Positions 13,201 to 25,148 of a stretch of 64,000 nucleotides of DNA are shown here, piece after piece (position 1 is the stretch's first letter; the number at the start of each line of letters is the position of its first letter). The translations under genes were made by a program, and so were the position numbers. Below the pieces are notes generated by a model. That model worked only from the letters and a program-made list of their open reading frames with translations, was not told where the DNA came from and made no database searches. The DNA is from Ulota crispa (taxonomy: Eukaryota > Streptophyta > Bryopsida > Orthotrichales > Orthotrichaceae): contig OY987244.1 of NCBI GenBank assembly GCA_963920765.1, positions 23,230,358 through 23,294,357 on the forward strand, in the 5' to 3' direction.

Positions 13201-14785
13201 AAACCCTGGGCACGACAGGGGGGAAGGTAATGGACCAAATAACCGAGAAGGTCGGCTCCCTCTCCTTCGACAGCCCCAAGCACTTGTCCACGTTCAAGTT
13301 CGGCCTCAAGAAATCCACCTTGGGCGCATGCGAGACCATCATAAGCTCAGACCAAGCACATGCGAAGCCGGACGGAGCGAGGGATTTCTTCCCGCAGCGC
13401 AAGTCGGTGTCCATTCCCGTATCGCACCAGCACCAACAACCCCCGTCGTCTCCCAATCTGAGCTGCCCCTCGCACACCGCACCGAGCTCGATCAATCCAT
13501 CTCGCAATCCGTCTCGAAACCCGTCGCGCAGTCCCTCTCGGCGCGCCCTTTCAGGTTCGTTCAAATTTCAAATTTGCTCCTTCCCGCCCATTTGCCAAAT
13601 TCAAAATTTCCTGTCATCTCGCAGCACTTCTCCCATCTCTTAGAGTGGCTTAGGGCGGCTTCACAGTCCAGGGCATTTTTTTCTGGCGACACCAATTGTT
13701 GTGGTCCAATCAGACTTGTTAAATTTTGGAGGGACAACGTTTGACTATATCACAACAGTGGGTGCGGCCAAAAAAAATGCTCTGCTTCGCACTATGGCCT
13801 AAGAAGATTGAGAGGCTATCCGTTTCTACCCATAAGATTACAAGAAATCATTGACCTTTCAATATTTCACATTAGAGGTCAAATTTCAAAAGTTGTCATT
13901 CTTCAAATGTCTACATGACAGCACTTTATCAACCAAGGTTGACGGCCTCTCAGCAATAGTTTAAGTTAAGCAAAAATGGAGACCCAAATTATGGTTGAGA
14001 GGCTGTTACATTGTTTTCATAAAATAATCAAAGGCTTAGCATTTATTGAACCTTCCAAATCCAACAACCAAGATCTTGTAAGGTTTTGGACTTTGGGCTT
14101 GGCCTTTGGAGGCTTCACACTATGGCCATTCAAGTTGAGAGGTCATGAAAACTCACTACCAAGAATTTGACCTTTGGAAGCTTCACACTAAGAGCAACTA
14201 AAAGTGTCAAAAACAATATTTTATTACCCATTTCTGTAGTTTCTCACCAAAGTTTGACCACTCAATCCCACTGCCTCTCGACTTGGCCAGTCATAGTGTG
14301 AAGCGACCCTTAATCTCAAGCATATTTCGTCCTTCCACACCTTGCCTGTTCTGACATCCATTGCCGTGATTTGTGCAGACGAGAAGCTCACGGAGATAGG
14401 GCACCGTCTCCCATCTCCGCTCTCCTTCTCCTCGCGGCAGATCAAAATCGTCTCCGAAGCGGGCGTGGAGTCTCGCCGAGAGGAGGACTCGCCTTCGCCT
14501 CCTCCATTGTCTTCCGACGATCCTCCCGTAGCCGAGCACAGCTTCTCCAGCTCCGAGTTGATCCCGCAGCCTTCGTTCAAGAAGATCCGCGTCCACAGCC
14601 CCAAAGCTGCCGGGTCGACCTCGCCGACAGTGGAGCCGCCGTCGATTGATGTGCAAATGCAGCATAATAGTGGTGACGGTGGCGCCACCCCTGATAGAAG
14701 AGCTTTGAAGCGAAGGAGTGACGGGGAGAACCTTAGTTTGAGACTAGATCAGGCCAACAAAGGTTGCGGCTGCAACATCTTGTAA
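10264..14785 (+). CDS. Ser/Pro/Arg-rich protein with C-terminal CaaX box
   Basis: Three exons: 10264-12551, 13130-13554 and 14379-14785. Joins are phase-consistent (AG/G, then G/AC) and give 1039 residues. The family is not recognised. The N-terminus is basic and low-complexity (repeats of the type RxSPART), the middle is Ser-rich with few predicted folded parts, and a compact hydrophobic patch (FDYLVDFLDSQTSIADVL) lies near residues 715-735. A second basic run of NPSR/SPSR repeats is in exon 2. The protein ends CGCNIL, a canonical CaaX box (Cys-Asn-Ile-Leu) with a second Cys two residues upstream. Leu at the last position favours geranylgeranylation in known systems, so membrane attachment is inferred. 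The basic SP-rich start recalls plant microtubule-associated or FLO11-like proteins, but that is only compositional. Start chosen at 10264 because an acceptor-like CTCGCAG sits at 10248; an in-frame ATG at 10201 would add 21 residues. Intron 2 carries a MITE. Confidence 0.75.
13651..13801. mobile_element. Hairpin MITE, GGGCATTTTTTT family, copy 2 (intronic)
   Basis: About 150 bp within intron 2 of the CaaX gene. The ends pair as TAGGGCGGCTTCACAGTCCA with the inverse of TGCTTCGCACTATGGCCTA. The interior matches the 3843-3972 element. The inverse of the same terminal motif (TGTGAAGCGACCCTTAATCT) recurs at about 14297-14316, so a larger composite of about 0.67 kb may fill most of the intron. Confidence 0.7.
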
Positions 14786-15084
14786 CCATTATGCTTCTTC
14801 TTCTTCTTGCTGTTGCTGCATTATATTGCTCACCAGAATTGTGAGCTCTTGTAGATTGCGACAGAGAGAGACTTTCGACTGATAGTAAGGAGGTGCTGAA
14901 CATGCTCTTCTTTAAGTCAGATAGTGCTCTGCGCGAGTAATCAATTTGTCGCTGATCCCGTCCTTTATTCTTCTCTCTATTTGTATAGAAAGGTATAACT
15001 TATTCGAGCACAGTGCAATGCGCTTTGAATCTGAAAAACCGGAGTGGAATTGAATGAGCTGTGAATCTCTGAAGGTAGAATGTA
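14786..15084. other. 3' flank of the CaaX gene
   Basis: Probable 3'-UTR and terminator region of the upstream gene. No further gene is visible. No clear AATAAA was fixed as the poly(A) signal. Confidence 0.4.
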
Positions 15085-16014
15085 TTAACCCTTAAAGGAC
15101 TAACTGTCCCCTCGGGGGACAATTGGATTTCGGGCATGTACATATGGTTAAACTAATTTGCATGATTTTCTGAAACTTTTATTGAAGGTGAGGAATTCAA
15201 AGATCTACGTGGGAATGTAATTTTTTCTGCATTCCGACATTTATTGAAGAAGTTATGCATGAATTTCTAAAAACAAGCGAGATTGGGCAGCCAAAAACTT
15301 CTTTAAAAATTCCATTTTTAAAAAATAAAAATCTAAAATAGATTCTTTAGACGTATATAGACGTGGGGAGATTTGAATCATTAAATTCTAATAGATGAGA
15401 TGAAAGTTATGAGAAGTTTTAATTTGCGGGTAGGTGTGGGTTTGCTCTGAAAAAATAACTTATAAATTTCATTTTTGAATGCAAATTTAACATTTTGGCA
15501 AAAAAACTATTGGAAAGGTTGAAGATTGCTTGCTAGAACAATCTCACCATTAGGATTATTGTGATTCAATTCCATTGCAAGGTTATTAACAATGTAAGAT
15601 TTTGTTCAATCTCAAACCTTCTTCTATTTAATGTTTTTCTTAAGAATGAAAATTAAGTATTTTTTGTTTTGGTTTTTTTCCAAAGATTCTCAACTCAATT
15701 CCCCACCATACAAAAATAAACCTCAAAACTCCATGGTGCAAAAATTTTAAGTTAAAAAAGTTCAAAGTCAAATAATCTAATTGTGCAAGGTGCAAAAAAG
15801 CTTGGTTTTTACACTTTGAACGCAAATATCTTGCAATTTGTGCAGTCAAAGTTTTTAAATTTTGAATAACACATTCTTATACAAGTCTAGTACAAGATCC
15901 TACGGTTAGATATGCAAAAAGACCAATCTTCAAACTTTTTTACTCTTTGCCATAGAAGTGGCAATTTTGAGTGTCTTTTGACAAAATAATGGCCATGGTC
16001 CTTTAGGGGTTAAG
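15085..16014. mobile_element. TTAA-bounded element (piggyBac-like), copy 1
   Basis: About 930 bp bounded by TTAA. Left end TTAACCCTTAAAGGACTAAC; right end GGTCCTTTAGGGGTTAA. Internal blocks such as the 'gggcatgtac' and 'gaaacttttattgaa' segments match copies 2 and 3. No open frame of transposase length, so non-autonomous. TTAA at both ends plus CCC(C/T)-starting termini is the pattern of piggyBac transposons; assignment is inference. Confidence 0.75.
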
Positions 16015-16169
16015 GTAGAAATACCACAAACGGTTGAAATAAGCCACTTGGAGAAACAAGGATACGGAAGAGTGCCAAAAAATAAAAATAAAATACTCAA
16101 GAATGAATATTTTATGCAATATAAATGTGAATTTAGGGTTTTGACCAATTCTAGTTTCATAGGTGCACC

Positions 16170-17107
16170 TTAACCCCTAAAGGATCGTTGTCCCTTTGGG
16201 GGACAGATGGGAGTTCGGGCATGTACCTTTGGATAAGCTACTTTGTGTGATTTTCTGAAACTTTTATTGAAAGTGGAGAATTCAAAGATCTAAGTGCGCA
16301 TTTGATTTTTTCCTCATTCCGACAATTATTGAAGAAGTTAAGCAAGAATTTCTGAAATTTTGGGGAGAACTGCCCGCCCGGGCAGCCCAAAAACTTCTAT
16401 AAAAGTTAAAATTTTTTAAAATTAAAATATGAAATTGGTTCTTTAGATTTTTTAATAGGTGAGAAGCTTTGAATCATTCAATTTCAATCAATGAGATGAA
16501 AGTTATGAGGAGTTTTTGTTTGCGGGCAATTATGGATTCTCTACTCTAAAATAAACTTTGAAGTCCTTTATTTTACTCAATTTTCAATATTTTGGAAAAT
16601 TAATTAAACCTACGGAAGTAGATTTTTTATCACAACATTATCACCGTTGGGATTAGCCTTTTTCATTTCCATAATTAAATTCTTAACAATTTAGTGATTT
16701 GACTCATTCTCTACTTCTTTTTACTTACTATTTTTTCCCATGTGTTGTATAGTTCCAATTGATTTGAAAATTCTTCAACACATAGCTAACTTGATCTCCT
16801 ACATGGGAAAAATAAAGCGCAAAGTTGCGTAGAGCAAATTTTTTGTTATAAGAGTGGTCAAAGGCTTCTGAAATTTTGGGGCAGCATGAAAAAAAACTTT
16901 TCTTTTCACTTTAGATGTAAATATCTCACTCATGTCCATTTGGAATGACCTGATTTTTTTTTCACAAGTACCTAATCTAGTCTAGGGCAAGATCTTACGG
17001 TTGGATTTCCCAAAAAAAATTTAAAAAATTACCTTCTTACTAACCCCCAAAAGTGATAGTTTTGAGTGATTTTCACTGAAAAAATGGCTTGGTCCTTTAG
17101 GGGTTAA
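16170..17107. mobile_element. TTAA-bounded element (piggyBac-like), copy 2
   Basis: 938 bp, same orientation as copy 1 and only about 155 bp from it. Ends TTAACCCCTAAAGGATC and GGTCCTTTAGGGGTTAA. It includes a GC hairpin (CTGCCCGCCCGGGCAG, near 16369-16384), of which related forms occur in other copies. Non-coding. Confidence 0.8.
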
Positions 17108-17970
17108 ACGGCTACCTCTAAAACCTTGTTTTGAAACAAGTTTGAACCAATCAAATGCAGGAAAATAGCATCTTTTCAAAATCTTTTTCAAAACCAACTC
17201 TTGTTAATTTTAGAACAATCTACTCTGCCATTATTGGGGAGTAACCGTTTATGGTATTTCTACCTTATGGCGGACTTCCCATGCATGGCTGTTTTCTGCA
17301 AATCGCAGAAAACAGAGATCAATGCATGGACGTATGCAAAGTGAAATGAAGACAGGGTCTGCCTGGCAGGGTTTGTGGACTCCCTATGTGAAGAACGGAG
17401 GGAGTAAGACCTGGCAATTGACCAATTTCAGAAACGCATTTCAAACCGCTTAGAGCTGAACACAGGTTTTTCTCCCTCGTCACGTGTAAAGTAATTGGCA
17501 GTTCATATGGTTGCCGATGTTGGCCAATGCGTGGGCGGCCTTATAATCCTCATGGAATTGATTGGCACATGAAAATCTGCCCTTAGTGAGGTTCAAAACA
17601 AGCCGTTTTAGGAAATTTTTCATTTTTGGACATCACAGCTTGCATGTAGTGCAACCGCAGGTTTCAATGACTTCCAGCAAAAGAAATTGTCTTTTACGTC
17701 AAATATTTCTCTTCTAAACTTAAAAAGTGAGGAAATTGAGAGAGGATGGGGTTTCAAAGTTCCACCACTCTTATCCCCTCTTACTGGATCCTCTCATTCA
17801 AATGTTGGGAATGCTAAACATGTAAATTAGTTTACAACAGTTCCTTCACTCACTGGACTGCCAATGCTTCACATTCATAGATAGAATGGAAGTTGTAACC
17901 ACTCCCAAGAGAGATAATTCCAAGGCTTTCCATGATTTGTTAAGCAGCCAGAACAGCAGTAGTGGCACGT

Positions 17971-20900
17971 TCACAAAAGGCTTCCGAGACGCTCACTAGC
18001 AGCCATTGCACTGAGTATGGCGCCCTCTACTTTCGGAGACGCACAGAAGTCGCCACAGACAGCAATGCGCCGATCCTCAAGCACTATACACTTGTCTTCA
18101 GGAGCAATCGAGGTTGTTGGAAATGCTCCACCCCTGCCACATCCACATCCACATCCACATCCACATCATATCAGGTACTTCAACACTTGCCCAAGCTCAA
18201 ACCCCAAGCATTTTCTGGCCTGAGTTCTAGGATCAAAAAACTTTATGACAGCACTCATGGTTTTAAGGTTTAGGTGGTTTTAGGGTTTGAGAGGGTTTAG
18301 GGTTTAAGTGGTTTCAGGGTTTAAGTGGTTTCAGGGTTTAAGGACACCACTTCAGGCATGCCACCTATTGAAAGCAGCTAAAAGGACTAGTAATCATCAT
18401 AAAAAAAAATAGCAATGATACATACTTGCTCAACGCCAATACATGCTTTGTAACGTACAAAAACAGATTTTGATTAATCCTAGACTCTTTCGAAAGCATT
18501 AGGTAGCATTTGAAAAGGAAAGGAGAGTTGAGAGATTATGTGGAATTGGTAAGCTTACCAGCGATGAGCTTTCATGTATGTGGGTGAGGGAATGTTGTGC
18601 ACCAGGGATTGAAACCCTGTTAGCAAATCATTTGCCACTGCAGCAAGTAGCTCATTTGAAGGCTTGCTCATGCCTGCTTGCGCTATAATGCCTCTAGCAT
18701 ACTCCGCAGTCGAGTGGACCACCCAACATTCCCTGCATTTGTTGTAAGCAAAAAGTTAACAAAAATTTGGAGTAGTGCCGTATTTAACTAATTCTAGACT
18801 TTAAAGAGAAAATTGGATTGTAAAAAGGCACGATATTTATGCACATCCATCCTTTGGAATTACACTCTTCAAGCATGGACTTGCTAGATCTTCTCATACC
18901 AATTATAAGGGTTCTATATTAACACAATTTCCAATTTCTCTTCTCCTTATAGCATGGTCTTTTTTATTCTTGGACTTTAGATTGTCCAAACTTAGTTAAA
19001 CATGGTTACAAACCGCCACGTGTCAAAGTGACTACTTGCTTTTGTACTTGTGGGAGTTGAAGTAAATCATTTAAGGAGGGTCAACAAAACAAATATGTGC
19101 TGGTAGAAAGAAAGAAGATTCCACATCTTAGGATATTGGATCATAGAAATTTGTTTTGAAAGTTATTGTATGTAATTGAATGTTAACTTCCAAAGTGGGT
19201 TACAGTGATTTGGGACTAGGTTGCTTAAGAGTTAAGAGAAAGAAAAGATAGAAATTTACCTTGAAGTGGTGATTCGGCCAGGCTTACTGCTGTCACGAGC
19301 CGCCCATGAGACAATCTTTGACCCCTCTACAAGAAATCCGTCATATGGTATCTGTTGAAATTCAACATATTCAATCAAAAGCCATCAAAGATTCTAAGCC
19401 CTCCTGACTGTAAAATTCAAAAACAGAGAGTAAGATCAATTCAATATTAAACTCGAAGTGCCAAATTGGTTAAAAGTAGTCATTTCCAAATTGTTAGGAG
19501 TTGAAACAAATCAGTTAAAATGTTGTTTGAAGAAGGGAATAGAATGTAAAAGCAGAAAGAAGAAACCATACACTACACCTATATTCTAAAGCATGGGTTG
19601 TCATGCAGTATTCAAAATTCTCTATTAACACTGTAAGCTCAAAATTCTCTGTTACAAAGCATTGGGTGTGAAGTAATTGGTGTCTATCCGTCACCCAAAA
19701 TTCAAAAAGGAAAATTTGAGTTTCAAAAAAAGGGAGGGAGAAGAAAAGGCAAGGAAAAGAAGAGCAAAAAATCACCATAAATTAAGAAAGACACGGCGCA
19801 AAATGCGTGCAAAGCATACTCGTTCAACTTAATGAAAGAGCTAGATCATTTTCCCATACTATTCTTCTTAATTTGTAGTGAAAATTGTATCGCTAAAAAT
19901 ACATGATTAATCAATTTGATTTTAGCCACAAACATACTTCCACACCTCCTCTCTCTTATGAGGAAAGAGCAAAGCTACGAGGTCCTACAGGCCAGTTTTG
20001 TGATTCGTTCCCCGAAACATGTTTTGAGGTTTCCAAATAATCAACAATTAGCGTTCAAATTGGATTGTATTTAGTTGTTCTTGATTGAGCACTTGGGGTT
20101 AATAACGCCAGGCAATTCAGTCTTCATCAACGGAAAGTAAAGAATTTCAGACAAAAGGTAAGAAGTAAACAGACAGTACACCACCTGCTGAGGGGACACT
20201 CACCAAAGTAAGAGGTGAAGAAAAGGCCAGCATAACTGCGAAGCAAGGTGCTGCTATCACCGCAGCAACTTGCTTGTTCACTTCAGGAAACCCGGCTCCT
20301 TCTGCATTCAAGGCACATTCACGATTAAGTATATGGTAGTAATACTTGACTGACAATGAGACAGCAATATGAGGAAAAGCATGAGCAAATCACCATACGG
20401 AAATGGATGAACTTGTAAATGAAGAATTTGTAATCCCCAGCTACGCAAGTTTTCCTACGAAACGCTCCCTAAACCCTAAGCCCTAATTGTGCAAAATAAT
20501 TTGCCCAGAAAATGAGCAGGAGATTTTCTGTGGTGATTCTTCGTGTCTTCGTGTCTCAGTAATCCTGCTCTAAATCATGGCAAAGTGATGAGACTTTGTA
20601 CTAAAAGTTACGTAAGGAATATCGAAAATAAGACGCTTTGTAAGTTATTCCCCGATTTGTAATAAACCCTCCAGCGTGCTGGAAGGTTGTAGATGAAGAT
20701 ACTCCTCACCTAAAAGAAGCTTGGCTGCGCCTTTGTCAGCCACGACCACGGCATGAAACTTGCCCAAATCCTGTCCATCTTTGGATTTCAAGCACCAAAG
20801 GCCTTCTTCGTCTGCCCGTTGAAGGCCACCTACTTGGACACCGTACTTGGCTTGCACCCCTGGTTTTCATTTTGCATCCAATCAAGATAGAAATCAGGTG

Positions 20901-23900
20901 TTGCTGAAAATAAATTGGCACAATACCACAAACATGTAGATTACTTCATGCAAAAACAAACACATTTCAAATAAAAGTTTGTAGAAGAAATCAAATAAAG
21001 TGCATGTAGTAAATACAATGATCATGTCCTTGACGGCTTTAGTGAGGATGATTATGTAATTCACTTATAGTTTACGTGCAAAATTCATATAACTTTATCC
21101 TTCATGTGTGCCTTCAAAACCAAGTCTCTAGGTCTCTTGCTTCCTGATGATTTTTGGTTTAAATGTTATAACTCAAGTTCAAAGTTTAAGCTCTTAGTTA
21201 TGAAATAGGTTACTTTCACTGAAAAAACCAAAGCCACCCTCCACATCACACCTACCAAATCAGCTTACAAAAGACTCATAAATTATCTACCTACCAAGTA
21301 ATTATACTAACCATCGATTCTAATTATTATTATCAAACAAGGCAGGATATACCTGGTGAGGTCGTGAGAGCCTTGCATATAGAATTCATGCCTGGAACAC
21401 CTACGTATCTCTTCTTCACAGCCTGTTCAACATGCTGTCACTTCAGTACCTAGTTTTACACAGTTCACTTGTAAGGTGGATTATGCTACAAAATTAAGTT
21501 TTGAGAAACCACACAGGTTTTTCTTGTAATCAAGCATTATGCATTCTATATTCATTGACACCAACTTTTAGGCAAAATTAACTCCCCTTCTGGTTTATGT
21601 CAAGTAATCCTCGACTCATCAGCCATTACATGAAAAGAGGGCTTCTTCATTCGGTATGCTTTGCCTTCCTCATAGGCCTTGTTTTTATTGGTTTAATGCT
21701 CTCAACATATCCTATTCCTTAACCCTTAAACGTGTGAAAGACCCTTTGCAGACAGTACAATACAAGGTGTTTTTCTTGTATTTGAAATGGATCCACGCCT
21801 TTACTATACTTGAGATCAAAAACGAAGTTGGAACATAGATCAGTGCGGTTCTAGTGAGCTATTTGAGATCCCAAATTAACTTCTTGTTGGTAGCAAATGC
21901 CAATTATACAACAGCATATTTGCTATGCCCATGGGATGTTCAAAGGTTAATCACTTCACTTTAGGCTGGCAACATAGAACACTCACTAAAGTTTTTAAAT
22001 TAGATTGTTTCAAGAATTTTTAGACAACATCTGAAAACAAAATCTTTGCAATGATTGATTGTGAGATCTCTATCTGTCATCAAACTGATTCATACAAAAG
22101 CATTTCAGAAATCTCCAAAGATTGGCTTTAGGATGTGATAAAAAGAAATCGAATTTTAGCTGAGAAACCTTGGGTTTTGTAATGCCAGAAAGAACCCTAA
22201 AATTGAATGAATCTTACTGTTTCTTCAACAAAATCTCCAGTGGCGACGTTCAAGGAGCCAAAACGACCTTCCCAGTCAGCCACAATCCCTGAAGCCTGCC
22301 ACTGGTCTACCAGGTGTTGCACTTCCGCACTCTTCACAGTGAAGTACTGAGCTCCGTGATCAAACATCAACTCTGACCCATCTTCCACTTTCTCCCTGTC
22401 CATGCAAAATGGGAGCCCAGCATCCTCGAGTCAAAAACACAACTACACAACCCGAATTCACATGTGTCATAATTTCACAGGCTTGAAAGTTTAAGAAAAA
22501 CAACAAAAATACACACAACAAAATGCACAACAAAATGCACAATAAAATGCACAACAAAATGCACAACAAAATACACCTATTGACGTACCGGCGCTGGGAC
22601 ATGCGACCACCAGGGCCTCGCCCTGAGTCAAAGACTTTCACTGCCAAACCCTTGGATGCAAGCAACGAGGCGCATACTGACCCTGCCACTGCACAGCCCC
22701 ACAACACCCACATTCAGTAAAGCTTGCACAAAACACTGGTTTTCCATGTTGTCAAAACAAAAAACTTAGTTCGCACAAATTCTGCGTACTGACTGTTTTG
22801 ACACATGGATGGTTGGGTACTTGGGACTAAATTGGAAAGTAATGGAAATCTAATCTTTAGAAAAGTCAATGGCAACATGTTGAATGATTCCATAACTGGG
22901 AGTCCTACTCATCGTACCGAAGATAATGTACCTGGGTTATGGCCTCAAATACAACATTCTTTACGAGCTCTAGCAAATCCAATTACACTCACCTAATAGA
23001 AAACCAAACCAAGGCTTCACGAGACTTAGTTTTGTCACAAAATAACATTCTAAACATTCTTTAGCCAGTAAGAAGACCATCTATCTAGGAAGAAAAACCC
23101 ACGTGTTTGGGTATGTGTGTGTGCACTTGTAAGAAAGATAGAGTAGAGATAAGGGCTGAAGAATCATATGGTGGATTATAACCCTTTCACGTTCATACTA
23201 TCGATTGTACAAACAACAACATTTTTAGGTTTTATAGGTTGACAAATTCAAGGCACTGTCAAACAGATTCTAGAACAATGCTTTACAATTCCAACCATAT
23301 CGATGGATGCATTGGATTGGTTATTTTTTTGGACATCAAATTTTGAGACCAATCTATTGTTTGCATTTAAAGATACTTTTATTATTAGTCAAGCAAATTC
23401 CTGTAGTTAAGTTGTGTGTAAACATAAAGCAAGCCAAATGTGATGTAACTTATGAACTGTTAAAGAGTTGAGAGAGTACAAAAGAAACCCAAAAAAGTAT
23501 CTTTGTACAATGAAAAAAAGTGTAAAAGAGTCCATTTATAGGGGATAGTACATGACATTATTGGATAGTAGAAGTGACATGGCACCTATTTAGGAGGGGT
23601 ATTAGTGAAGAATAATTAGATGCATTTGGACACACCTTTAGAATGCATTCATATTGCTAACACCCCCTTCTAACACCAAGCGTGAACATACCCTTATTTT
23701 ACAGCAAATTCATGCGAAATCAAGCAATCCAAGGGTATGGCTCATGGGCTTGAGCACATCGTTGCAAACCGAGGCATCCAACGTTCCTCTTCATACCAAT
23801 TCAGAAGGTATACACCAAGGATTCGGATTCTCTAAAATGCTGTGCAACGGTGAAGCTCAAAAACTGTGATATACAGACACCAAATCCGGAACAAAAAAAC

Positions 23901-24460
23901 ACCATAATAGGTAAATTGGGAAAAACGGAGGGACCATTTTGTACTCCACCTTAATCTTGCATGCAGTATATGTAGGCATAGTTATAGCTCAGAATTGTAA
24001 TTATTTGAAGTTCTTTGGAGGCAATCATTGACACTTTATTATTGTACAAGAAAATGCCCGCTTGTTTCTTTGTAATATGCTAAATTGTACATAATGACAG
24101 AAATAGTGAAAGTCCCAGAATGTACTGTTTTTCCCAATTTACCTAATTTGGTGTTAAAAGCTCTGGAGATCTAGAATCTCGACACAAAACAGCTCCAAAA
24201 ACACGAGCGCGCACACACACACGAAATGCGCGCAGAGAGAGAGAGGTACCGCCAGCACCAATGACAGCCACCTCGGAACTCCTCCGAGACCCCTCCATCG
24301 CCGAATTGGAGCTGCTGCTGTGCAAGCCTGCGCTCACCCGACTTGTGCTGCGACAATCCAGAGCCAGAGCTCGAGAAGGGATTCCAAAGAGAGACGAAGT
24401 GGCAAGACGAAGGCGGAGGCGCAGAAGCTGAGCAGCAGGGTGGAGTTGGCGATGCAGCAT
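17971..24460 (-). CDS. Renalase-like FAD/NAD(P)-binding oxidoreductase
   Basis: Nine exons on the minus strand: 24460-24250, 22688-22589, 22395-22218, 21422-21353, 20859-20710, 20301-20204, 19351-19260, 18732-18559 and 18133-17971. All joins keep phase and encode 411 residues. Residues 1-60 are rich in Arg, Leu and Ser with few acids, like an organellar transit peptide. A Rossmann FAD motif GAGVAG lies at 68-73 (split by intron 1), followed by the dinucleotide-fold segment with DSGRGPGGRMSQRR. Further renalase-family signatures are FDHGAQYFTVKS, RYVGVPGMNSICKAL, APCFAVMLAFSSPL, KPGR, AHRWGGAFP and CGDFC near the C-terminus. Mammalian renalase oxidises off-pathway isomers of NAD(P)H; the plant substrate is unknown. 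The protein is shorter than typical plant homologues by my recollection, but no domain looks missing. The last intron ends in a purine-rich CCACAT repeat on the plus strand, an unusual acceptor context. Confidence 0.9.
18134..18175. repeat. CCACAT hexamer tandem repeat beside a splice acceptor
   Basis: About four to five copies of CCACAT (plus strand). On the gene strand this is (ATGTGG)n running straight into the GTGGCAG acceptor of the last renalase-like exon, where a pyrimidine tract would be expected. Confidence 0.7.
18258..18345. repeat. Degenerate telomere-like TTTAGGG repeat
   Basis: About 85 bp of imperfect units such as TTTAGGG, TTTCAGGG, TTTAAGTGG and TTTAGGTGG. TTTAGGG is the usual plant telomere unit. 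This is an interstitial, diverged array in the last intron of the renalase-like gene. Confidence 0.6.
22503..22578. repeat. 12 bp tandem repeat in an intron
   Basis: Five copies of roughly AAAATGCACAAC, one with a T and the last with an A change, in intron 2 of the renalase-like gene right beside its 5' donor (22588). Confidence 0.8.
23592..23695. mobile_element. Partial TTA-flanked (Tourist-like) MITE, copy 2
   Basis: The core 'attagatgcatttggacac' and right end (ACACCAAGCGTGAACATACC then CTTA) match the complete element at 26784-26912. The left terminus is missing or replaced. It lies in intron 1 of the renalase-like gene. Confidence 0.65.
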
Positions 24461-24739
24461 GGTGCGTGCTACTCTTTCTTCTTCTCATTCACTTATTGCA
24501 ATCCATTCTGTCTCTAAAATCTGGTTTTGCAATTCGCATTTGCAGAAACACGGCATGCGTTGGGAATCCACGGATGTTGCAGTACAAGTGCAAAACCCCG
24601 CGGACGAATACTCTGCTTTTACGAAAACCCAGTGACCTCTCGAGATGATCCGGCGTGCAAGCGGGCTGCTCTTCGCCCGGGTGTCCTCGTTTCGTTTCTC
24701 CTTCGCCTTTGCTGTTGGCCGGGAAGAAGGCTATGGCAC

Positions 24740-25148
24740 TAAGGTAGCGGCACCTAAAATGACACCTACTTCAGATGTGGTGATTTTGAGTGGTGATTGT
24801 GAGGGTCTTTTGAGAATCTAGTAGCATACATTTTTTAGGGAATGGGCATAGATGTAAGTAAAATTGTTTTTGGAATTTTTTGAGATTGTATGAATAAATT
24901 ATGAATTGTTGAAGGTAACTCCTTAGATTGATCTATTGTGGACACTAGATCCTAAAAAGTAACAATAAAAAGGTCATGTCACAATAACAAAAAGACTAGG
25001 TCACATGCAATCCTAAACTGCCACCTACACAATTTTTGCTCCCTGACGTTAACTTGCATGGCTAGTTTGGGTGCCTCCGTTTGGGTGCAGGAGTGCACAA
25101 CTTTAGGTTTATAAACGGCTAGTGCTACTTTTAGGTGCTTCTACCTTA
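24740..25148. mobile_element. TIR element, TAAGGTAG family, copy 3
   Basis: 409 bp. Ends TAAGGTAGCGGCACCTAAAA and the inverse of TTTTAGGTGCTTCTACCTTA. No coding sequence. It is about 280 bp upstream of the renalase-like start and may mark the outer edge of the promoter. Confidence 0.75.

Noticed and set aside
13109..13744. Alternative frames over exon 2 of the CaaX gene (207-codon plus-strand and 151-codon minus-strand)
   Set aside because: Only the frame of 13230-13554 joins both neighbouring exons in phase; the others end in or start from intron.
22523..22575. Repetitive CILL peptide as a membrane protein
   Set aside because: It is the translation of the 12 bp intronic tandem repeat between exons 2 and 3 of the renalase-like gene.
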